Shown: positions 59,102 to 64,000 of the stretch, piece after piece
Numbering within the stretch: position 1 is the stretch's first letter
Layout of the letters: each line of letters begins with the position of its first letter
NCBI RefSeq assembly: GCF_007859715.1
Contig: NZ_SJPG01000001.1
Span: 434,001 to 498,000, forward strand
Direction of reading: 5' to 3'
Length of the DNA: 64,000 nucleotides
DNA from: Rubinisphaera italica
Lineage (GTDB): Bacteria; Planctomycetota; Planctomycetia; Planctomycetales; Planctomycetaceae
Notes under the pieces: model-generated
What the model saw: only the letters and a program-made list of their open reading frames with translations
Databases searched by the model: none
Told to the model about the DNA's origin: nothing
Made by a program: the position numbers and the translations under genes

Positions 59102-59769
59102 GCGTTGAACTCCAGAATTGAGTGGGGATTGTCAAACAGGTCGCCATATTCCCAGAGTTCGTCCGGTTCCATGAGGTCCGTCCATTTCTGAGATTGGTCG
59201 ACGACATTCTCGTCGTATTCCTCCTGCCAGGCTGCATAGTCGGTGCCGGCAAACGGCTGCTGGTAGTCGATCGAGGTTTTGATCCGCATGCGGGAGTGCT
59301 GCATGCGGTTCCAGCGGAGCTCGGCGTAGCGTTTGCCTTCCCTGGCCAGGATAAACATCACCGCCCAGTCACACTCCCCGAAACTGGTTTCCATGGTGTC
59401 CAGGTCGGTGGGACTCGGTTCCGGGGACTCCCCCGGATGCGTGTGAATCCAGATACGAGCAAACTGCTCGGGTTTCAGGCCGCGATCAATCTGCTGATCG
59501 AAGTAATCCGCAATCGCGTCTTCAGCAAAGCTGACAGTCACGGCTGTGCAGATTTGCGGCAGCAGCACCAGCTCTTCAACGTACAGCAGATCGTCTGCAG
59601 AGGAGATGCCGAATCCCCCCACTTCAGTCGGGCCGGCATCGCGCAGGTAAATCAACTTGGCCCAAGCCGTTGGGCTGAACTTCAAGGCCGGTCGATGAAA
59701 GCGTTTACGGCGAGGTCGTCTCTGCAGGCGTCGAGGGAGTGGGGATTTGTTGGGGGTGCGTCGTTTCAT
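59098..59769 (-). CDS. JAMM/JAB metallopeptidase (deubiquitinase-like)
   Basis: 223 residues from ATG 59769 (agagga 8 nt upstream); a longer in-frame start at 59844 runs inside the E2-like gene. The JAMM motif is complete: Glu49 (TEVGGFG), then HTH (109-111) followed by Ser119 and Asp122 (HxH-x7-S-x2-D). It should cleave isopeptide or Ubl-precursor bonds. The N terminus is strikingly arginine-rich ([20 protein letters not shown], 1-27), which may bind nucleic acid or acidic partners. Overlaps the E2-like gene by 65 bp and the E1-like gene by 4 bp. Confidence 0.88.
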   Translation of the reverse strand: MKRRTPNKSPLPRRLQRRPRRKRFHRPALKFSPTAWAKLIYLRDAGPTEVGGFGISSADDLLYVEELVLLPQICTAVTVSFAEDAIADYFDQQIDRGLKPEQFARIWIHTHPGESPEPSPTDLDTMETSFGECDWAVMFILAREGKRYAELRWNRMQHSRMRIKTSIDYQQPFAGTDYAAWQEEYDENVVDQSQKWTDLMEPDELWEYGDLFDNPHSILEFNA

Positions 59770-60748
59770 AATGGTTGTCCTCTTCTTCTTCGAGTTCAGG
59801 ATCAGTTTCAGAAAGGGTTTCGTAACAGGCTTCGCAATAGCCATCGGTCAGGCAGTTACTGCAGAAGTCGTGGTTGCATTCGCTGCACGTATTGAGGCAG
59901 TCGCCGCAATGGGGTGCAGAGCACTCCTCGCAGGATTGCAGACAGGAACTGCAGAGTGAGTCGTGGCAGTTCCGACAGGAATCACAGCACTGATGGCAGA
60001 AGGGATCTTCACAGCCACTGCAGAGGGTGAGGTCGTCATCGCTGCAACTGGTTCCACAATCCAGACAGGGAGTGCCGTACCACTCTTTGAGCGTGACATA
60101 AGCCGAATCGTCATTGTAGGTATTGAGCGTGCTGGCGACGATCAGAAAGAAATCGCAGAAACGCCCCTGAGCCAGTGCCGCTTCGATCCCCGACTTCGCT
60201 TCGCCTTCGCAGAGGATGCCATCAGAAATGTGCGGATGGACGAAGTCAGAATTGGCATTCGAGGGAGCCGGGTCGAGAGCGTGGATATCATAGCTCGGGC
60301 CAGGACCTTCCGACGTCCAGTTGTAAACGATATCAAAGCGGCCAAGAGTGATGTCTTCGAGAGTGATCTCGTCTGTCACCACACGGAGGATGCCGTGTCG
60401 TAGATCGATACTCACTTCGCTGAATTCATTCGGTAACGCGATCAGTTCTTCATAGAGCAGACGCAGGTCGGGTGGAGGGAATCGCGATTTGACAGACTGC
60501 TCCAGATCGCGTGTCCGTTGTCGGAGATCGGTAGCCAGACGTTCCATCGTGAAGATCAGCCGTGTATTGATGATCCGTTCGGCCATTCGCCATTCGTGGT
60601 CTTGAGCCAACTGCTTCTGTCGCAGCAATCGCTGGAGGCGATTCCAGTCTTTATCAGGGAGATCGAGCTCCTGATTCGACGGATCGACCAGCATTGCCTC
60701 CCGAATGGAGATCGCGGCTCGCAGGGCAAGTCGCTGAAAGTCATTCAT
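59705..60748 (-). CDS. E2-like ubiquitin-conjugating protein with cysteine-rich tail
   Basis: 347 residues in three parts. 1-90 is helical. About 95-215 matches the E2/UBC pattern of bacterial ubiquitin-like operons: a strand run, then [14 protein letters not shown] (171-184) with the HPx-like motif and candidate catalytic Cys180. 228-308 is cysteine-rich: four tandem 15-residue units of C-x2-C-x4-C-x2-C ([52 protein letters not shown]), with a further GYCEAC, probably zinc knuckles. The acidic tail is EEEED-like. It may be an E2-E3 fusion. Ribosome site aaagg before ATG 60748. Immediately downstream of a terminator-like hairpin. Confidence 0.8.
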   Translation of the reverse strand: MNDFQRLALRAAISIREAMLVDPSNQELDLPDKDWNRLQRLLRQKQLAQDHEWRMAERIINTRLIFTMERLATDLRQRTRDLEQSVKSRFPPPDLRLLYEELIALPNEFSEVSIDLRHGILRVVTDEITLEDITLGRFDIVYNWTSEGPGPSYDIHALDPAPSNANSDFVHPHISDGILCEGEAKSGIEAALAQGRFCDFFLIVASTLNTYNDDSAYVTLKEWYGTPCLDCGTSCSDDDLTLCSGCEDPFCHQCCDSCRNCHDSLCSSCLQSCEECSAPHCGDCLNTCSECNHDFCSNCLTDGYCEACYETLSETDPELEEEEDNHYETTHPQQIPTPSTPAETTSP

Positions 60749-60777
60749 AGGGTGCCTTTCTCAAAAAGTGTTTGTGA

Positions 60778-60825
60778 AAGAAAAAGGGCCGGGCGGCCAG
60801 ATTCAATAACCTGACCGCCCGGCCC
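60778..60825 (-). terminator. Strong internal terminator between the Ubl and E2-like genes
   Basis: gggccgggcggccag (60786-60800) pairs with ctgaccgcccggccc (60811-60825), 15 bp with one mismatch and a 10-nt loop, followed on the minus strand by TTTTTCTTTC. It lies 40 bp after the Ubl stop and 30 bp before the E2-like start. Confidence 0.85.
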
Positions 60826-60864
60826 ACAAAATCTCAGGGAGAACTCATTCTCCCCAGCAATTCA

Positions 60865-61152
60865 TCAACGCCCTGCAGGAGCAAACTGAACTCTCTCAGT
60901 CTCCCAACGCCCATGCGACTGCCCAGAGGCTCCCCGAGCCCCCTCGATTTTGGTGGGGGTGAGGGAGACGCGGTCGCCTTCCTGGAGGATGTAGTCTGAG
61001 CTGACTGGTTGGCGGTTGACGCGGATGAGATAGTCGGCTGCGATGCCGTGTTTGAGACGTTGGTCAACGAAGTGTGAGATGGTGGTCTCAGGTTCGATGG
61101 AGATGTAGTCGGCGAAACCGCCGCCGTCGTTGTTGATATAGAGAATCTTCAA
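60865..61152 (-). CDS. Ubiquitin-like beta-grasp protein (ThiS/MoaD-ubiquitin type)
   Basis: 95 residues. The N-terminal KILYINNDGGGFADYI and the second half AADYLIRVNRQPV, then ILQEGDRVSLTPTKIEGA, are the beta-grasp pattern of Ubls from bacterial conjugation operons (GDRVSLTPTKIEGA is typical). The protein starts at TTG 61152, with a strong ribosome site (aaggag 7 nt upstream). The fold proper ends near KIEGA (68-72); residues 73-95 form a tail without a terminal Gly-Gly. Residues 78-95 coincide with a dispersed-repeat core, so the native C terminus may have been near GARGASG. First gene of the Ubl operon; a terminator follows. Confidence 0.82.
   Translation of the reverse strand: MKILYINNDGGGFADYISIEPETTISHFVDQRLKHGIAADYLIRVNRQPVSSDYILQEGDRVSLTPTKIEGARGASGQSHGRWETERVQFAPAGR
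60875..60922 (-). repeat. Repeat core copy E, inside the Ubl gene
   Basis: On the minus strand gcagtcgcatgg, then 25 bp, then tttgctcctgc: the same two blocks at nearly the same spacing as in copies A and B (26 bp). It also shares gagactga with copy F. It encodes the last residues of the Ubl protein. Confidence 0.65.
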
Positions 61153-61224
61153 AATGGGCTCCTTGTGTGAAAGTGAAGAAGATGTGGTGACTCATGATTC
61201 ATTGAGTCGGTCTTGTTGCGTACT

Positions 61225-61271
61225 GCAGGAGCAGAACGGACGATTCAGTCTCTTGTCGTTCATGCGACTGC
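61225..61271 (-). repeat. Repeat core copy F, upstream of the Ubl gene
   Basis: On the minus strand gcagtcgcatga, 24 bp (including gagactga), then tctgctcctgcag. It matches copy E at most positions outside the spacer and lies in the leader of the Ubl gene. Confidence 0.6.
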
Positions 61272-61291
61272 AACTGGTAAAGCAGAATGCT

Positions 61292-61468
61292 TTAGCGTCG
61301 CGGGCGACGTCTGTTGAGGCGAATGTCGCCGCCCTGGATGTTGCCGATCATCAGCACGGCAAAGGTGATTCCGAAGACGACATACGACTCGCAAATCCCT
61401 CCGATAATGCCGGCAATCGTCAGCGAGCCATTCAGGTAGGCGGCATTTAGCTTTTGCCGAGCGGACAT
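61292..61468 (-). CDS. Small membrane protein (58 aa)
   Basis: 58 residues from ATG 61468, preceded by aaggagg 6 nt upstream (the in-frame start at 61519 has none). A hydrophobic helical hairpin (LTIAGIIGGICESYVVFGIT, FAVLMIG) between a basic start (MSARQKLNAAYLNG) and a basic tail (GDIRLNRRRPRR). It overlaps the preceding gene by 22 bp. The function is unknown. Its place directly before the Ubl gene suggests an accessory role in that operon. Confidence 0.7.
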   Translation of the reverse strand: MSARQKLNAAYLNGSLTIAGIIGGICESYVVFGITFAVLMIGNIQGGDIRLNRRRPRR

Positions 61469-61761
61469 GATCCTCCTTGTGGAGTTTGAGACTTGAGGAA
61501 TTCCGGAGACATCCAGCAATCCTCGGGGAGCGGATGTCGCAAGCGATGGACGCCGACACTGTGCTGGCGATCGAGTTCATCCCAGTCGAGGATCGGAATG
61601 TCGTCATCGATGACATCGGGGTAGAGCGGGATGAATCCCCGCGAATGGATCGTATTGACCGATTCGCCGGTGGCTCGGGCGACGGCCCGGTCGAGATCGC
61701 GTTGTCGCATTGTGCAACCAGATTCAGAATTGGGATTTAGAGAGTGAGATTGAGAAGTCAT
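61447..61761 (-). CDS. Hypothetical protein upstream of the Ubl operon (104 aa)
   Basis: 104 residues with the recognisable core CTMRQRDLDRAVARATGESV then NTIHSRGFIPLYPDVIDDDI. A helix near the N terminus followed by an acidic, proline-containing loop. agga lies 7 nt before ATG 61761; a start at internal Met18 (61710) is possible. No named domain is recognised. It overlaps the small membrane protein gene by 22 bp, so the two are probably co-translated. Confidence 0.6.
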   Translation of the reverse strand: MTSQSHSLNPNSESGCTMRQRDLDRAVARATGESVNTIHSRGFIPLYPDVIDDDIPILDWDELDRQHSVGVHRLRHPLPEDCWMSPEFLKSQTPQGGSCPLGKS

Positions 61762-61874
61762 AAGGATTCCTTACTTGTGAAAGTGCGTAAAAAAACTCCC
61801 GCGGAACGGGAGTCAGGGAGCAGACCGCCATAAGGTGGCCGTTAGCGAGAAGCAGTCGATGACGACGAGTCGCC

Positions 61875-62183
61875 TCAGTAATCGTCCGGCATCAACACGG
61901 TCGTGAGCGTATGATCCGCTTCGGTGATGATCCAGAATCTTTGCTGATCGGCCGAGTGATACACCGAGAAGACACGGCCACCAGATTCCAACGCCCGCTC
62001 GTTGGCTTGCCGGTCCTCCGAAGAGCAGTCTCTCCAGTCGCCTGTCAGATGGCGTGTGAGAGCCGTAAAAACTTCGGCGTGAGGCAACTGAGCAAGAGCA
62101 TTAGGCGTGATAACAATTTGGCCGGGAGGGAAGCGTAAGCGGCCAGAGGAAGAAGAGAGAAAGTTGTCGTTGAACGCGATCAT
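61875..62183 (-). CDS. Conserved plasmid/element-type hypothetical protein (102 aa)
   Basis: 102 residues. IVITPNALAQL, HLTGDWRDCSSEDRQANERA, GGRVFSVYHS, WIITEADHTLTTVLMPDDY: a short family recalled from plasmids and genomic islands, with no function known to me. Ribosome site aaagg 5 nt before ATG 62183. Same strand as the Ubl operon; 9 bp from the gene upstream of it. Confidence 0.7.
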   Translation of the reverse strand: MIAFNDNFLSSSSGRLRFPPGQIVITPNALAQLPHAEVFTALTRHLTGDWRDCSSEDRQANERALESGGRVFSVYHSADQQRFWIITEADHTLTTVLMPDDY

Positions 62184-62192
62184 AGAACCTTT

Positions 62193-62948
62193 CTAGCGTG
62201 GAGAAGATTTGTAAGTGGCTGTGATCTGGAAATAGATCACCCAGACCAGTTCAAAGCAGAAGGCCAGGAATGCCAGGAAGACGCGAAATACAAACATGAT
62301 GTCATAAAGCGGGCTCGTGATGACCTCAGGAATTAACTCTGGAGCGTCGCTCGGAATAATAAGTAACAATCCTCCAATCACCAGACCAAAAAAGACCGAA
62401 TTAATCATGTCTGCAATGAAACCAAATTGAATAAAACGAAGGCCAGTCTGCGGCTCGGATTCGCAGCGTGCGACTGCGCGCTGTAACCACACAAATATCC
62501 CTCCAGAAATAAAATAAATGATGAGTTCGAGGAACAGAAATAACCAGTTGAACCCCGTCAAATGTTCATGAAAGGTGATTTCCCAGACGGTCAACACGAT
62601 TGAGGCTGCCAGTAGTATTCCATACCCGCGCCTGGCGTAACGCAACGCATAATTGTTGAGTGACGATTCTATCGTCGGAGGCAATGGAGGACTTTTTGTG
62701 GGGTCAGCAGCAGGATGAGCTGCCTGGAATGCTGAAACTGTAGAGATCGGTTGCCAGTGCTGCTCACCAACCTGACAGATCAGATCTCGGGGCTTGATCG
62801 TTCCACTGGCCAGTTGCAGTTCGATGTATGCTGAGGAATAAGGACCTTCTGATTGACCATTCCGAGCCAACCACCAATCCTGTTTAGGTAATACTGGTGG
62901 TTCAGGGCTTTGTGGTTCAGGAGGATGAGCAGAGTGTGATTCGGACAT
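62193..62948 (-). CDS. GYF-domain membrane protein
   Basis: 251 residues. The N-terminal soluble part contains a GYF_2 domain (QDWWLARNGQSEGPYSSAYI ... DLICQVGEQHWQPI, about 25-75), followed by four hydrophobic segments (GILLAASIVLTVWEITFHEH, LFLFLELIIYFISGGIFVWL, FIADMINSVFFGLVIGGLLL, VFRVFLAFLAFCFELVWVIY). GYF_2 domains bind proline-rich peptides. Ribosome site aagga 9 nt before ATG 62948. Co-directional with the Ubl operon and with the next gene, which shares the domain. Confidence 0.75.
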   Translation of the reverse strand: MSESHSAHPPEPQSPEPPVLPKQDWWLARNGQSEGPYSSAYIELQLASGTIKPRDLICQVGEQHWQPISTVSAFQAAHPAADPTKSPPLPPTIESSLNNYALRYARRGYGILLAASIVLTVWEITFHEHLTGFNWLFLFLELIIYFISGGIFVWLQRAVARCESEPQTGLRFIQFGFIADMINSVFFGLVIGGLLLIIPSDAPELIPEVITSPLYDIMFVFRVFLAFLAFCFELVWVIYFQITATYKSSPR

Positions 62949-63003
62949 AAGAGTAAATCCTTAGCTGAATAGAAGACGAAAATGTCACCGTAAATGAGAG
63001 CCA

Positions 63004-63387
63004 TCAATTGGCAAACAAACTGGTTAAGCCTCTCAAGATGAAGAGACGAAATTGATTTGCGACAGCCAGAATAATGACAAAAACCAGACAGCCAATTCCT
63101 CCCTGAATCGAGAGGATGTCAGTCTTGTCAGCATGAAACTCTCTGATGAAGCGAGGCACGAACTTGGGCAGATAGGAATATGGTTCACAGTCTTCTGGAG
63201 ATATTTCTGGGTTCGTGAACTGTATTGATGGGAAAGTTTGTTCTGCTGGTCGCCAGGACTTCCCGTCGGTGGAGACCGAGGTATTGGCTTCAATCTGCCC
63301 AGACTTCAGGAGTTCCTGCATTTCTAACTGCGAGAGTGGGCCGAACATTTGCTCCTGTCGTTTGATGTAGTACGTGAGTGTGGTCAT
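63004..63387 (-). CDS. GYF-domain protein with C-terminal membrane helix
   Basis: 127 residues from ATG 63387 (aaggaaag about 10 nt upstream); the in-frame start at 63441 is less likely. A GYF_2 domain (TYYIKRQEQMFGPLSQLEMQ ... SVSTDGKSWRPA) at about 5-55, a linker, and one membrane helix at the C terminus (GIGCLVFVIILAVANQFRLF). It probably sits at the inner membrane with the GYF domain facing inside. Paralog, in domain terms, of the neighbouring gene. Confidence 0.7.
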   Translation of the reverse strand: MTTLTYYIKRQEQMFGPLSQLEMQELLKSGQIEANTSVSTDGKSWRPAEQTFPSIQFTNPEISPEDCEPYSYLPKFVPRFIREFHADKTDILSIQGGIGCLVFVIILAVANQFRLFILRGLTSLFAN

Positions 63388-63519
63388 GTGATTTTGTCTT
63401 TCCTTGAAGCAGGAACTGATATTGTGAATCACTAATAGCACTATAGTGCCTACGGTGAACTACTATTGCAAGTGCGGCTAAGAGAGGAATTGCGACGATG
63501 TACACAGAGGAGTTCCTCC

Positions 63520-63900
63520 ATGGCCAAGCAAAAACAACAAATTCAACATGCCGCCGTCGTGAATCGGTTTGCTGCCCGCTTGCGGGAACTGAGAAGTTCG
63601 CGGGGCATGACGCAGAAAGAGTTGGCTCAGGTCGCGCAGATTACGCCAACCTATGTTTGGCGACTTGAGACCGGCAAGGTGGCACCTGGCATCGACTTGA
63701 TCGAGCGGCTCGCCAAAGGATTGCAGACCACAATCGCGGATCTGATCCCGGAAACAGATGCTCCTCAGTCTGAAAAACTACTCCGCCAGCAAGCTCGCAA
63801 ACGCTTCGACGAACTGCTGGACAACGCGAGCAAAGAAACACTGCTAATGCTCAATCCGCTACTGGCACGCCTGTGTGAAACCAGCCGAAAATCAGCGTGA
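63520..63900 (+). CDS. XRE-family HTH transcriptional regulator
   Basis: 126 residues from ATG 63520 (agaggag 8 nt upstream). The HTH (RLRELRSSRGMTQKELAQVA, ITPTYVWRLETGKVAPGIDL) is of the Cro/C1-Xre type; the C-terminal part is a helical dimerisation region (RKRFDELLDNASKETLLMLN). Divergent from the GYF and Ubl genes, so it may repress them. Confidence 0.88.
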   Translation: MAKQKQQIQHAAVVNRFAARLRELRSSRGMTQKELAQVAQITPTYVWRLETGKVAPGIDLIERLAKGLQTTIADLIPETDAPQSEKLLRQQARKRFDELLDNASKETLLMLNPLLARLCETSRKSA

Positions 63901-64000
63901 TCCAATGCTGACCGCGAGAAGTGAGGAGGATTGACGCCTTGGGAAGACTAAGCTATCTCCATCACCTTATGATGACACGTTTTTGCCGATTGTTTAGCGA

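Noticed and set aside
59122..59895. 257-codon open frame on the plus strand over the JAB gene
   Set aside because: It lies antisense to a gene with a complete JAMM motif and a ribosome site; its length comes from the G+C-rich codon pattern of the true gene, and it has no recognisable motif.
59705..60748. Classical RING finger in the E2-like protein
   Set aside because: Cysteine spacing is a regular C-x2-C-x4-C-x2-C repeat and does not fit the C3HC4 cross-brace pattern.

Overview
The window looks like a chromosomal segment of a planctomycete (Planctomycetota, probably Planctomycetales). The signs are a DUF1559 prepilin-like protein followed by a small lipoprotein, a XylR-type AraC regulator, a baeRF3 protein, an N-type ATPase operon and moderate G+C. 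No rRNA or other taxonomic marker is present, so the assignment rests on gene content alone.

Layout. 1-5.4 kb: 3' part of a XylR-like regulator, a DUF1559 protein, a lipoprotein and a large M14 metallocarboxypeptidase. 5.7-9.8 kb: an intact IS30-family element, then a small integrative element (HTH excisionase-like gene too short for routine ORF calling, integrase, 9-bp repeat arrays) abutting tRNA-Ser(GCT). 10-14 kb: decayed sequence, a Rieske protein, an amino-acid-kinase-fold protein and an APH/P-loop kinase. 14.4-53.7 kb: a long series of genes that together resemble a low-oxygen survival island. It holds a PAS histidine kinase with a FixL-like PAS domain and its NarL-type regulator, a hemerythrin-like protein, two paralogous c-type cytochromes, two tandem-domain universal stress proteins, a cyclic-nucleotide-binding protein, a complete group 3b-like [NiFe] hydrogenase with a full hyp maturation set, PEP synthase, an alcohol dehydrogenase, a thiol-redox membrane protein, class I aldolase, baeRF3, Hsp20, the nine-gene N-ATPase operon, a methyltransferase, an RND/MMPL transporter and a GroES-like protein. 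55.25 kb to the end: a second integrative element beside tRNA-Ser(GGA), with integrase, HTH protein and a cargo operon.

The most notable cargo is at 58.4-61.2 kb on the minus strand. It encodes a ubiquitin-like beta-grasp protein, an E2-like protein with a cysteine-rich tail of four CxxC repeats, a JAMM/JAB peptidase and a ThiF/E1-like enzyme, in the order Ubl-E2-JAB-E1. That is the gene order of bacterial ubiquitin-like conjugation (Bil-type) operons. A strong intrinsic terminator sits between the Ubl gene and the enzyme genes, and a second one closes the operon. Small accessory genes and two GYF-domain membrane proteins lie upstream on the same strand.

A dispersed repeat of about 110 bp (four long copies, plus two partial cores in the Ubl region) runs through the window. 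Two copies supply the 3' coding ends of genes: the APH/P-loop kinase and the Ubl protein, whose last 18 residues coincide with the repeat core.
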